A stretch of 60,321 bases of DNA from Candidatus Nitrosopumilus sp. (GTDB lineage: Archaea > Thermoproteota > Nitrososphaeria > Nitrososphaerales > Nitrosopumilaceae). Position numbers and translations under genes: made by a program. Position 1 is the stretch's first letter. Each line of letters opens with the position of its first letter. A model generated the notes under the pieces. The model ran no database searches and was not told where the DNA came from. It saw only the letters and a program-made list of their open reading frames with translations. Positions 17,645 through 26,482 of the stretch are shown piece after piece. The stretch covers positions 1 to 60,321 of the forward strand of contig JACERO010000013.1 in the NCBI GenBank assembly GCA_013911135.1, in the 5' to 3' direction.

Positions 17645-18076
17645 ATGACTCAAGACGAAAACAAAGAAGGCGTTGGAGGAATGATAAATCCACGCCGTTA
17701 TGGAATAGAACGAGTTGCATATTGGTTAATGCGATTAAGTGGATTAGGATTATTAGCATATTTTATCGGTCACATCTATGAAACAAGTAATATTTTGAGA
17801 GGGCAAGTTGGATGGACTGAATTGCTGGAAATGACATCAACTCCTTTCTTTCATATTATTTTATCAATTGTAATTGCAATGTGTGTATTTCATACTGTTA
17901 ATGGAATTAGAGTAATGTTGGGACATGGAGGAATTGGTGTAGGAAAACCATCTAGACCTGATTATCCATATGATCCAGCATCTCAAAATTACAGACATAA
18001 GATAGGTATCTATTCTGCAATTGTTCTTGCAGCAGTTGCTATGATGTATGGGCTAGCGGTATTGTTTGGTGAATGA
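17645..18076 (+). CDS. sdhC: succinate dehydrogenase membrane anchor, SdhC-like
   Basis: The 143-residue protein has three predicted transmembrane helices. Two conserved His residues, in GHIYETS and FHTVNGIRVM, are candidate heme b ligands. The ATG follows the sdhA stop directly. It anchors SdhA/B to the membrane and helps form the quinone site. The HTVNGIR motif matches the cytochrome b556 SdhC/SdhD superfamily. Confidence 0.88.
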   Translation: MTQDENKEGVGGMINPRRYGIERVAYWLMRLSGLGLLAYFIGHIYETSNILRGQVGWTELLEMTSTPFFHIILSIVIAMCVFHTVNGIRVMLGHGGIGVGKPSRPDYPYDPASQNYRHKIGIYSAIVLAAVAMMYGLAVLFGE

Positions 18077-18077
18077 G

Positions 18078-18422
18078 ATGAGAGAAAGTACAATTATGAA
18101 AATTCACTATGGGACTGCCTTGGCAGCAGTAGCACTAGTAGCAGTTCACATTTTGATGCGTCTTACCATGAATTTTGCAGAGTCTTTAGAATATGAAACT
18201 GTTCTTGCTAACTACAAATTCATTCCATATGCTCTAATGCTGGAATTAATACTGATTTTACTTTCAGTTCATGGATTTAATGGACTAAGAGTTATTTTAT
18301 TGGAATTAAAACAAGGAAGAACTTACGAAAAAGCTGTTTCTTATGGTTGTCTTGCTGCAATGGTTGGATTAATAGCATATGGTTCACGAACTATTATTAT
18401 GGTTAACATGGGGATGGTCTAG
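18078..18422 (+). CDS. sdhD: succinate dehydrogenase membrane anchor, SdhD-like
   Basis: The protein has about 114 residues and three helices, with His residues in AVHILMR and SVHGFNGLRV. The second motif mirrors HTVNGIR of the preceding subunit, so the two anchors are probably ancient duplicates. I favour the ATG at 18078, just after the sdhC stop, over a TTG at 18066 that overlaps it. Confidence 0.85.
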   Translation: MRESTIMKIHYGTALAAVALVAVHILMRLTMNFAESLEYETVLANYKFIPYALMLELILILLSVHGFNGLRVILLELKQGRTYEKAVSYGCLAAMVGLIAYGSRTIIMVNMGMV

Positions 18423-18425
18423 AAA

Positions 18426-19181
18426 ATGGCACAGGTATCTAGTGTTGCAGACAAACAAACAACATCTTCAAAGTCAATTACACTTCGAATTTCAAGATAT
18501 AATCCTGAATATGATGATGCAAGTAGATTTATGGAATTTAATGTTTCATATGAGAAATGGACTACTGTTCTTGAGGCAATTCTTGAGGTCAAACAATACT
18601 TTGATCATTCAGTAGCAGTTCGTTATTCTTGTAGACAAGCTACATGTGGTTCATGTGGAATGATGATTAACGGAAAACCTAGACTTGCATGTTTTACAAA
18701 AATTAGTGAACTAGATTCTAATGTTGTTACAGTTGAACCTATGAGCAACTTTCCAATTATTCGTGATTTGGCAGTAAAGTTTGAAAGATTGTTTGACACT
18801 CATCATAAAATCAAACCATATCTCATTCGAGATGATACTGAGATAGAATCTGATGAAAAAGAATTTTTGCAATCTCCTGAAGAAGTAGAACAATACATCC
18901 AATTTGCTAATTGTATCAAATGTGGTTTGTGTAATGCCGCATGTCCTACAATGGCAACAGATTCTTCGTTTGTTGGACCGCAAGCATTAGCTCAGGCATA
19001 TCGATATGTTGCTGATAGTAGAGATAAGGGAAAAGATTCCAGACTTAAGATGATTGATGAATCTCACGGTATATGGAGATGTCACTTTGCTGGTTCCTGT
19101 AGTCAGGTATGTCCAAAAGGAGTTGATCCTGCAATGGGAATACAACTACTTCGAGGCTATTTGTTAGGATTTAGAAGTTAA
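18426..19181 (+). CDS. sdhB: succinate dehydrogenase iron-sulfur subunit
   Basis: This 251-residue subunit relays electrons from FAD to quinone. The N-terminal plant-type [2Fe-2S] site has CRQATCGSCG and a downstream Cys in PRLAC. The C-terminal half carries CIKCGLCNAACP and CHFAGSCSQVCPKG for the [4Fe-4S] and third clusters. It is the last gene of the operon and overlaps the end of the convergent SufT-like gene by 4 bp. Confidence 0.96.
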   Translation: MAQVSSVADKQTTSSKSITLRISRYNPEYDDASRFMEFNVSYEKWTTVLEAILEVKQYFDHSVAVRYSCRQATCGSCGMMINGKPRLACFTKISELDSNVVTVEPMSNFPIIRDLAVKFERLFDTHHKIKPYLIRDDTEIESDEKEFLQSPEEVEQYIQFANCIKCGLCNAACPTMATDSSFVGPQALAQAYRYVADSRDKGKDSRLKMIDESHGIWRCHFAGSCSQVCPKGVDPAMGIQLLRGYLLGFRS

Positions 19182-19501
19182 CCTAGTTTTTTTGGATTTG
19201 GGCTATTGTTTACCTGATTGTTGATCTGTTCTGCCATAAAGTGATTTGAAACATTTACTTTGACATCATCTACTCCATCTACCATCAAAAGATTATCATG
19301 AATATCTTGGCAAATCTTAAAACCAAATACTGCTGGACAGAATGGACTAGTAAGATGCAGATCAACTTTCACATTAGTGTTATTGATATCAACTTCATCA
19401 ATTAATTCTAAATCAACAATTGATGTGTTTATTTCTGGATCCACAATCTTTGATAGTGCATCAAAAATTTTTACCCGTGTTTGTTTGATATCTTGGCTCA
19501 T
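19178..19501 (-). CDS. MIP18/SufT family (DUF59) protein
   Basis: The 107-residue DUF59-domain protein belongs to the family linked to iron-sulfur cluster assembly. IVDPEINTSIVDLELI and the HLTSPFCPAVFG loop with its conserved Cys are the family landmarks. The ATG at 19501 (MSQDIKQ) is chosen because a TATATATA box lies 24 bp upstream. The longer frame would cross that box. It could help mature SdhB or the other Fe-S proteins nearby. Confidence 0.85.
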   Translation of the reverse strand: MSQDIKQTRVKIFDALSKIVDPEINTSIVDLELIDEVDINNTNVKVDLHLTSPFCPAVFGFKICQDIHDNLLMVDGVDDVKVNVSNHFMAEQINNQVNNSPNPKKLG

Positions 19502-19521
19502 GTGGGCAAAAGCGTTGATGC

Positions 19522-19529
19522 TATATATA
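19522..19529. promoter_or_regulatory. palindromic TATA box shared by two divergent genes
   Basis: TATATATA is self-complementary. Its centre is about 25 bp from the argH ATG on the plus strand and about 24 bp from the SufT-like ATG on the minus strand. Both distances are the archaeal TATA-to-start spacing, so one box could serve both leaderless genes. Confidence 0.6.
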
Positions 19530-19550
19530 ACCATTCTAAATTCTTATGTG

Positions 19551-21011
19551 ATGTATCGTTCACGTCTTGGTAATGATTTGAGTGATGTTACTTTAGATTA
19601 TGTTTCATCAATAAATGATGATTCTGAAATTGCACTTTATGATATTCTTGGAAGCAAAGCTCACACTTTGATGTTATATCAAAAAAATATCATAACAAAA
19701 AATGATGCAAAAAAGATCTTGTCAGCATTAGAGAATTTGAAAAAAGAAAAATTTGATTCATCATCTGGAGCAGAAGATATTCATGAATTAATTGAATCAC
19801 TAATCATCAAAAAGGCTGGAATGGCAAGTGGAGGCAAGATGCATACTGCAAGGTCACGTAATGATCAAGTTGCTTTAGATATTCGAATGAAAATTAGAGA
19901 CGATATCAACATCATTTGTAATTGCCTTCTAGATTCAATCGAAGCTCTTGTTTCTGTGGCTAAAAATCACCAAAAAACTATCATGCCACTATACACTCAT
20001 CTTCAGCAAGCTCAAGCTGGTTTATTTTCTCATTATCTTTTGGCACATGCCGATGTTTTGTCTAGAGATTTTCAACGACTTTATGGAACCTTTGAACGAG
20101 TAAATCAAAGTCCACTTGGCGCAGGACCTATTGGAGGAACAAGTATCCCAATTGATAGACATAGCACTGCAAAGATGTTGGGTTTTGATGATCTTGTTGA
20201 GAATTCAATTGATGCAACAAGTACACGTGATTTTGTAGCAGAATATGTTGCAATGATTTCAATTTTGATGACTAATCTAAGTAGAATATCTGAAGATTTT
20301 ATCCTTTGGTCTACATCTGAGTTTTCTTTTATTGAACTTGCTGATGAATTTACATCTCCCTCAAGTGTAATGCCTCAAAAGAAAAATCCAGATGTTTTAG
20401 AACTAACAAGAGGTAAGACTGCTGAAGTTATTGGAAACCTAACTGCAATTTTAACAACCATCAAAGGTCTAGCATCTGGCTATGGACGTGATTTACAACA
20501 AATAAAATCATCCATTTGGGCAACATCAAAAATATCTATCAGTACACTATTAATTTTAAAATCAATGCTTCTTACTTTGAAAGTAAATGAAAAACAAATG
20601 AAAAAAGTTACAGAATCAAGTAATCTTATTGCACTTGATATTGCTGAAAAATTAGTTCAAGAGGGAATTCCATTTAGAGTTACTCATAAAATTTCAGGAA
20701 TTTTAGTTCAATTATCTCATAATTCAAAAAAACCTATTTCAAAACTAACTTTGTCTGAAATTAAAAAATCTGTAATAGGTACTAAAGTTGATCCTAAAAT
20801 TGTCTCAAAAATTATTTCTTCCACAACTGTTGTTTCTTCTCTTAAGAATAGAACTTCGTTTGGATCCTCTGGATATGACGAGCAAAAAAGAATGATTTCT
20901 GATAGAATTCAAAAGATCAATAATTATAGAACAGCTATAACTAACAGAGAAAATAAAATCAATTCATCTATTGAAAACTTGGAAAAACAAGTTAAAGAAA
21001 TAATTCAATAA
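19551..21011 (+). CDS. argH: argininosuccinate lyase
   Basis: ArgH splits argininosuccinate into arginine and fumarate, the last step of arginine synthesis. From the ATG at 19551 (MYRSRLGND) it has 486 residues. The frame is open further upstream, but that part overlaps the divergent gene and its promoter. Landmarks are HTARSRNDQVALD, THLQQAQ, and the signature SPSSVMPQKKNPD. The fumarate product could enter the SDH reaction encoded just upstream, but no regulatory link is seen. Confidence 0.95.
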   Translation: MYRSRLGNDLSDVTLDYVSSINDDSEIALYDILGSKAHTLMLYQKNIITKNDAKKILSALENLKKEKFDSSSGAEDIHELIESLIIKKAGMASGGKMHTARSRNDQVALDIRMKIRDDINIICNCLLDSIEALVSVAKNHQKTIMPLYTHLQQAQAGLFSHYLLAHADVLSRDFQRLYGTFERVNQSPLGAGPIGGTSIPIDRHSTAKMLGFDDLVENSIDATSTRDFVAEYVAMISILMTNLSRISEDFILWSTSEFSFIELADEFTSPSSVMPQKKNPDVLELTRGKTAEVIGNLTAILTTIKGLASGYGRDLQQIKSSIWATSKISISTLLILKSMLLTLKVNEKQMKKVTESSNLIALDIAEKLVQEGIPFRVTHKISGILVQLSHNSKKPISKLTLSEIKKSVIGTKVDPKIVSKIISSTTVVSSLKNRTSFGSSGYDEQKRMISDRIQKINNYRTAITNRENKINSSIENLEKQVKEIIQ

Positions 21012-21030
21012 CTAAATTAAAGAAAAGTAG

Positions 21031-21104
21031 CGGGTCTAGAGGGATTCGGACCCTCGACAACCGGATTAAAAGTCCGGTGCGCTACCTGGCTGCGCCATAG
21101 ACCC
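21031..21104 (-). tRNA. tRNA-Lys(TTT)
   Basis: On the minus strand the acceptor GGGTCTA pairs with TAGACCC, with discriminator G at 21031. The anticodon stem CCGGA/TCCGG encloses loop CTTTTAA, anticodon TTT. No intron is seen. Confidence 0.93.
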
Positions 21105-21200
21105 TCATGAAAAATGCTTTACGTGTATAATTTAGTCTTTTACAAAATTTTTTATCGTGGCAGAAACTTTTAATCTGGCAATTTGATTCAAAGTATTTGT

Positions 21201-21275
21201 GCTCTTGTAGTATAGCCCGGTCTAGAATTCGGCCCTGTCACGGCTGAGACGCGTGTTCAAATCCCGCCGAGAGCG
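21201..21275 (+). tRNA. tRNA-Asp(GTC)
   Basis: The acceptor GCTCTTG pairs with CGAGAGC, with discriminator G at 21275. The anticodon stem CGGCC/GGCTG encloses loop CTGTCAC, anticodon GTC. The T stem GCGTG/CCCGC has one T-C mismatch. The divergent tRNA-Lys lies about 100 bp away. Confidence 0.9.
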
Positions 21276-21417
21276 CCATAATTTTTACAAAATTTGGTTA
21301 GCGGAAAATCGTTTTACAACCGATCAGAATGATATTTGTATATACTAATTCAAAAAGAAATGATTAATGATTTTTCATACAAGAATCTTAAAATTCAGGC
21401 AACTTCAGTAAATTTTG

Positions 21418-22125
21418 ATGTCTGAGGACAAAAAAGATCCTGAAGTAAAAGCAAAACCTACAGAAGATTCAGCATCAGATAAACCATCTACCGATAAAAC
21501 TGCAAAAACTAAAGCTGAAAAAGAAGTAAAATCTGCAGTCGATGCAGCAAGTAAAGCAGATGCAGCAGCAAAAGCAGCTGAAAAAGCAGAAATTGCAGCA
21601 AACAAAGCTATTGCAAAAGCAGCCGCTGCAAAAGAAAAAGCTGAAGCAGCAGCAGAAGCAGAATACAAGGCAATTGCTGATGAAGTAAAAGCAGATGCAG
21701 CAAAAGGTCTTGATTACACCTTCAAGAGACAAGGTGAAGAAATCTTTAGACGAGAGATGGGCGAACCAGAATTTTGGTTAGATAAAAAAGATCGTTTCCC
21801 ACGACCAATTCTTTCAGCAGAAGAACAAGAATCTATAACAAGAAAAGCTGAGTTGTTCCAAGATACAACTCCTGCCTATACTCCTGAACATGTTCTTAGT
21901 CCAGAGTTTGGAGGTGTTTCAAATTATGAACACGCAGTTGATGAATTTTTAGAAGAATCAAAACAAAGACTTGAAAAATTAAAAAATGATCCAGAATCTA
22001 CTAAAAAACAAATCAAAAATGCTCAAAATGATATTATTTATTTAGAATCATTACATGAAAATTTCTATATAGGAATGAATATTTTCCGAACTGCTAAAGG
22101 TGGACGAGACAAGCTAAAATCTTAA
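21418..22125 (+). CDS. Ala/Lys-rich acidic protein of unknown function
   Basis: I do not recognise the family. The 235-residue protein has a low-complexity N-terminal half (about 20-100) rich in Ala, Lys and Glu (KAEIAANKAIAKAAAAKEKA) that should form a long helix or coiled coil. The C-terminal half is more ordinary and contains FRREMGEPEFWLDKKDRFP and a helical KQRLEKLKNDPE segment. No signal peptide or membrane helix is seen. The ATG at 21418 follows a TTG at 21415. It lies 10 bp before the GluTR-like gene and is probably co-transcribed with it. Confidence 0.75.
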   Translation: MSEDKKDPEVKAKPTEDSASDKPSTDKTAKTKAEKEVKSAVDAASKADAAAKAAEKAEIAANKAIAKAAAAKEKAEAAAEAEYKAIADEVKADAAKGLDYTFKRQGEEIFRREMGEPEFWLDKKDRFPRPILSAEEQESITRKAELFQDTTPAYTPEHVLSPEFGGVSNYEHAVDEFLEESKQRLEKLKNDPESTKKQIKNAQNDIIYLESLHENFYIGMNIFRTAKGGRDKLKS

Positions 22126-22135
22126 TGGTGATGAT

Positions 22136-23212
22136 ATGAATCAGGTACACTTTGATGTTATGAATGCAAGAGTCACTTTCAAAAATGTTCCTCTACATGC
22201 ATTAGCAAAGTATACTTTCAAAGATGTACTTGCAGCATCTGAAGAATTCAAAAAAATTTCTGGTGTTGATGAATGCATCATTATTCAAACAGCAAGTAGA
22301 GTTGAAATCTTTTTAGTAAGCAATGTTGAAACTTCTGATTCTCCTGATGCGCGAAGAGCTGAAGGAAAAACTCTTGTGTTAAATCAAATCAAAGATACTT
22401 GGATACCATTATCTTCATTAGAACAGATTGACATTGATCATTTTGATCAAACTCTTGAAGTCTACAAAGGTGATGATGTGTATCTTCATCTATTACGTTT
22501 AGTATCTGGATTAGATTCTCCTGTTGTGGGAAAACAAAAAGTGTTTGATGAAATAGTGTTATCATTAGCCAAATCAAAGAGTGCAGGTGTATCTGGTAAA
22601 ATTCTTAATAAATTATTTGAAAGCGTAATTAGACTAGCCACAAGAATGCGAGATACCACTGGAATTTCAAAAGATGTACTTTCTCTTGGTGATATTGCAG
22701 TAAAACTAGTAGATGAAAAAACAGGACTTGATGCCAAGAAAAAAGTATTACTTATTGGTACTGGTAAACCAGCCGCTATGGTTGCCAAAACTTTGAAGAC
22801 CAAAGGCATCAACTTTGATGTAACAAGTAGAGAAATTGAACGTGCAACTGGATTTACAACACTTTTGGGAGGAAACCCTGTTGAGTTTAATGAAGTTTTA
22901 TCTGGTTTTGATAAATATGATGTAATCTTTGTTGCAACAACATGTGATTATTTCTTAATCACATATGATAGAATCCATTTGGTGATGGAAGAAAAGAAAA
23001 AAGGTACACTAATTTTAGATTTGTCAGATCCTAGAACTGTTGATGAAGGAATTACTAAACTTCCAGGAATCAAATTATTGTTTAGAGATCAAGTTTATGA
23101 AATTTATGAAGAAAGTGTTAAAACCAGAATCGGAATTGTTCCTGCAGTTGAAAAAATTATTGCAAAAGAAGTTCCTATTTTATCTGTAACAATGAAAAGA
23201 TTAGATGCTTAA
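22136..23212 (+). CDS. glutamyl-tRNA reductase homologue lacking the catalytic Cys
   Basis: The 358-residue protein follows the HemA fold order: an N-terminal catalytic-like domain, the HLLRLVSGLDS helix near 118-128, an NADPH Rossmann domain with LIGTGKPAAMVA near 202-213, and a short C-terminal dimerisation part. The active-site TCNR motif reads TASR (residues 52-55), so the thioester-forming Cys is Ala53, and the usual GE of the G-E-x-Q-I motif is GK (Lys133). It therefore probably does not reduce glutamyl-tRNA by the known mechanism. It may be a pseudoenzyme or have a new activity, perhaps with the Ala/Lys-rich protein encoded just upstream. Confidence 0.8.
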   Translation: MNQVHFDVMNARVTFKNVPLHALAKYTFKDVLAASEEFKKISGVDECIIIQTASRVEIFLVSNVETSDSPDARRAEGKTLVLNQIKDTWIPLSSLEQIDIDHFDQTLEVYKGDDVYLHLLRLVSGLDSPVVGKQKVFDEIVLSLAKSKSAGVSGKILNKLFESVIRLATRMRDTTGISKDVLSLGDIAVKLVDEKTGLDAKKKVLLIGTGKPAAMVAKTLKTKGINFDVTSREIERATGFTTLLGGNPVEFNEVLSGFDKYDVIFVATTCDYFLITYDRIHLVMEEKKKGTLILDLSDPRTVDEGITKLPGIKLLFRDQVYEIYEESVKTRIGIVPAVEKIIAKEVPILSVTMKRLDA

Positions 23213-23218
23213 TTTTTT

Positions 23219-23386
23219 CTATACGCCTTGTTTTCTTAAGAGAAATTGCATTACGGCTTCTTTAGAATAGTCTATTCCGTGTTCTTCATCAGTATGTTTT
23301 CTAAAATTCTCGATTACTTCTTCCATTTCTCCATCTACTATAAAATCACACTCAAATCCATAATCTCCACACTTGAGTTTTGCCAT
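23219..23386 (-). CDS. DUF1059 family small protein
   Basis: A 55-residue frame starts at the ATG at 23386 and reads MAKLKCGDYGFECDFIVDGE, with MEEVIENFRKHTDEEHGIDY following. The C-x6-C spacing near the start and the downstream HxxxEHG match DUF1059 proteins, small soluble proteins of unknown function. It converges on the GluTR-like gene. Confidence 0.75.
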   Translation of the reverse strand: MAKLKCGDYGFECDFIVDGEMEEVIENFRKHTDEEHGIDYSKEAVMQFLLRKQGV

Positions 23387-23500
23387 ACTTTAGAAAAAAT
23401 ACTACAATATAAAAATCCACAGGTATGCCATATCTGCTAAAAACTGATTTTTTAAATTCTACAAACAAAACTTTATAATTATTTTTCTGAAAAATCGCTT

Positions 23501-24343
23501 TTATCCGTAAGATTCAAACTTTATTCCAAAGCTTCCATCTGGATTTTTCTCATGTTCAGTAACAAAACCTCTTGAACCAAGAGACTCAATTACTCCATCA
23601 ATTGTACCTTGATACCCACAAATGTACACTATTGTGTTCTCTGGTGTTATTTCTTCTCCTACCATCTCATCTACTGGTGATAATCCCGTTTTTTTATCAG
23701 GCTTGAAAAATGATTCTACTCGGCCTACATGACCAGACCAAGATCTATTGTAGAATTCTTTTGGTCTACTGATGGCTGTTCTATATTTAAAATTCCATTG
23801 ATCTCTTCCTCTTCTTACACTTTCATTTTCTAAATCTGTCAAAAGTCGTTTGTAACTTAATTCATCAATATAACTTGCTCCGTGCAAAATAATCACTTCT
23901 CTTTTGTCATTAGTATCATGGAAATGTTTTGCAAATGCAATAAATGGTGCTAATCCTGTTCCACCACCAACACAAATAATTCTCCTATTGTCTTTTTCTC
24001 CATTAGGTAATCTTTCACTAATTTGTAATGCAGCACCTGTAGGATCTCCTAGAGCTACTTCATCACCAACACCTAGATAAAATAATTCAGTTGTTACACG
24101 ACCAGGAAGTGGTTTTCTTACCCATCTAATTACAAATTCAAAATAATCTCTATTTTCTGCATGGGATGCAATTGAATATGCTCTTCTAACTATCTTTTTT
24201 TCTGCTGGTATTGGAAGACCAATTGTTAAAAATTGACCAGTTCTGTATTTTGGCATTCCGTTTTCTGGAACTAATCGTATAATTACAAGATCTTCTTTTA
24301 TCATTTCCATATAAGTGACCTTTGCCATAGTATCAGTTACCAT
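23501..24343 (-). CDS. FAD/NAD(P)-binding ferredoxin reductase-like protein, copy 2
   Basis: The 280-residue paralogue of the 12.2-kb flavoprotein has the same landmarks: RRAYSIAS for FAD, GGGTGLAPFI for NAD(P), and VYICGYQGTIDG near the C-terminus. The two share long stretches (IIRLVP, FVIRWVRKPLPGR against LVIRWVRKPLPGR). Two such genes within 11 kb suggest separate redox partners or growth conditions. Neither carries its own Fe-S domain, so a separate ferredoxin is needed. Confidence 0.88.
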   Translation of the reverse strand: MVTDTMAKVTYMEMIKEDLVIIRLVPENGMPKYRTGQFLTIGLPIPAEKKIVRRAYSIASHAENRDYFEFVIRWVRKPLPGRVTTELFYLGVGDEVALGDPTGAALQISERLPNGEKDNRRIICVGGGTGLAPFIAFAKHFHDTNDKREVIILHGASYIDELSYKRLLTDLENESVRRGRDQWNFKYRTAISRPKEFYNRSWSGHVGRVESFFKPDKKTGLSPVDEMVGEEITPENTIVYICGYQGTIDGVIESLGSRGFVTEHEKNPDGSFGIKFESYG

Positions 24344-24476
24344 ACAAGAAGATTTTCTTTGACTATAGATAAAAATATTTCTTTTATAATTTCATCCAAA
24401 AAATTCGATTATTGTTCTCAAGTCTAAAAAAACTGCAAAATCACTTGTGATAATTTAATTTTTTATTGTAATCTAT

Positions 24477-25276
24477 TCATTGATTGATCTGAGACATTAT
24501 TTCATCTAGAATTTTCTGATTTGCAGCGGCAATAAAAGAAACTCGTGTATCATAACTTAGATCAGCATCAAGTGGATTCAAATCTGCATCTAAGAGTAAT
24601 CCACCTGCTTCTTTAACAATTAGATATCCTGCAGCAATATCTTGAATTCTAATTTTATCTCTAAAATCAATAAAAATATCCATTAATCCTCTTGCAAATA
24701 ATGCCATTTCTAGGGCATTTGCACCAAAATGTCTTGTGTGATTATGGTTTTCAAATATTGGATGTAATCGTTTCATTAACTCTACTGTTGCTCCAGATAC
24801 GTTAATGCCAACTATTTTGTATATTGGATCGCTGTTATGCACTTTGATTTACTCCTCATTGAAAAATGAGCCTTTATTTTTTGAAACCCAATACATTTCA
24901 CCATTTACTAGATTTGTAATAACTGCATCTGTAACTGAACTAAGTTTATTCTCAGTTGCAAATGCCAATGAACATAGAAAAAAGGAACACCACGTACTGC
25001 ATTAGCTGAACCATCTATTGCATCTATAATGATGTATCCTTTTGGATTATCTGATAACTCAACTCTTCCACATTCTTCACCTAAAACAATACATTCAAAA
25101 TTAATTTCTTTGAGATAATCTAAAACTGTTTTTTCAGCAACAATGTCTATGTTTCGTGAAATATCTCCTCCTGCCCCTCTACCAAAGTCTCCTGCAGCTT
25201 GTTCAGTACCAGCAAGATCTTTTACATTTTTATAAATTCTATTTGATGCTTCACGAAGAATTTCTATTATTTCCAT
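24477..25276 (-). pseudogene. inositol monophosphatase family gene, broken
   Basis: The N-terminal part (25276-24908) contains VLGEECGRVE and DAIDGSANAVRG, the metal-binding motifs of the IMPase/FBPase superfamily. The C-terminal part (24842-24477) has IQDIAAGYLIVKEAGG, the second signature. Between them the reading continues in another frame (CSLAFATENKLSSV and on to YWVSKNKGSFF), so one base is missing near 24973-24984. A TAA then interrupts that frame at 24849-24851 before it rejoins the C-terminal part. One frameshift plus one nonsense codon points to real inactivation. The intact enzyme would have hydrolysed a sugar or inositol phosphate. Confidence 0.8.
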
Positions 25277-25358
25277 AATGAATATTTAATATTTCGTAAT
25301 TTAAGTGAAGTAAACATTTGTTTTGAAAGCATAAATAACAATAAAGAAGTTTACGTTT

Positions 25359-26474
25359 GTGAGTGGTAAAGATCAATCTGTTGTAAGTAAAGAAGCTTTG
25401 ATGAGCACAAAACCTGGAAAACAAATACTGAAACAAGGATTGTTCAAATCAAAAGGTTTCAAGTTATTTAAAAAGTATAAAGAAGAAACAGAAAATGAAT
25501 TTCCAAACTTTGCAGAAAGATTTGCACAAGGTCTTCTAAATGAAATAAAATCTGATACTAACCCTAATTCTACTCAGCAAGCATTCGGTGATGAGGTGGG
25601 CTCTACTGAAATAATACTAAATGCATCAGAAATTGAGCCTATAAAATCAAAATTAGAAAGTCCTGATGTACTAAAAGATAGGGCACTTCGAATTTTAAAC
25701 TCAAATTTTGTAAAAATGACTTTTCCTGTTTTTAATGGATTGTTTGACGCTGCAGCAGAATATTCCGGAAGAGATGATCCTCAATTAAAACAAGATGTGG
25801 TTGAGGGTCATATCTTAGCAATAGATCTCAGTGAACCAATGGATAGAATTGTAGATAAAGATGAAGACTTGGAATTTCTTGATGATTACAAACTAATGAA
25901 TCCATATATTTTGAAATTAGCTCGAGATAAAATTTCAAAAGGTGGTGACCAAGTACTAAAAGAATTTGAAGAAGGATTCAAAGATGCTAGAATCGGGCAA
26001 TATCTTGATGAAAAATTAAAATCAAAACCAACTGAAATTACTGAAGAAGAAATGACCCTGTCTTACAAAAAATATCGAGCAGTAATGGGCACTGCAGGTA
26101 AAAACATGGCTTTAGCAGAACGACCATTAGGTGAAATTTTCTATTTGGGTATGGCAAGAGCTGCAGAAGGTGTTGGTTGTGGAAATGAAATTGAAGATTC
26201 TATTAAAAATGGATTTGTAAAAATACCTTCTTGGCCACTTTACTATTCATTATTAGCAAATGATGTGCAAAAAGGATTTGAAATTACTTTAGAAAAAAGT
26301 AATCTGTTTTTGCAAGATGCCCGTCTTACTCTTGAATTGTTACCTGATGGATTCTCACACAAAGAATTTTTAGAATTTTTGTTTTTAACTGTAGAGCATT
26401 ATAACCAATATTGGTATAATCGATTACTAAAGGCCAACAAATGGTCGGAATTTGAATCCAAACTTCCCAAGTGA
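25359..26474 (+). CDS. hypothetical 371-residue protein in an operon with RFC large subunit
   Basis: I do not recognise the family. The protein is soluble, acidic and mainly helical, with no membrane helix or nucleotide-binding loop that I can see. The first 35 residues are basic (KQILKQGLFKSKGFKLFKKY), then the composition turns acidic. It starts with GTG. A TATA-like ATAAATAA at 25331-25338 lies 25 bp upstream, which supports this start. Its stop overlaps the extended start of rfcL by 4 bp, so a role in clamp loading or replication is possible but unproven. Confidence 0.75.
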   Translation: MSGKDQSVVSKEALMSTKPGKQILKQGLFKSKGFKLFKKYKEETENEFPNFAERFAQGLLNEIKSDTNPNSTQQAFGDEVGSTEIILNASEIEPIKSKLESPDVLKDRALRILNSNFVKMTFPVFNGLFDAAAEYSGRDDPQLKQDVVEGHILAIDLSEPMDRIVDKDEDLEFLDDYKLMNPYILKLARDKISKGGDQVLKEFEEGFKDARIGQYLDEKLKSKPTEITEEEMTLSYKKYRAVMGTAGKNMALAERPLGEIFYLGMARAAEGVGCGNEIEDSIKNGFVKIPSWPLYYSLLANDVQKGFEITLEKSNLFLQDARLTLELLPDGFSHKEFLEFLFLTVEHYNQYWYNRLLKANKWSEFESKLPK

Positions 26475-26482
26475 TAAAATTG

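Noticed and set aside
22389-22812. Minus-strand open frames inside the GluTR-like gene
   Set aside because: They are antisense to a clearly coding frame, have no recognisable domain and no promoter.
23246-23440. Plus-strand 64-residue frame between the GluTR-like gene and the second FNR gene
   Set aside because: It is antisense to the better supported DUF1059 frame and its composition (Tyr, Phe, Ile, His rich) is not protein-like.
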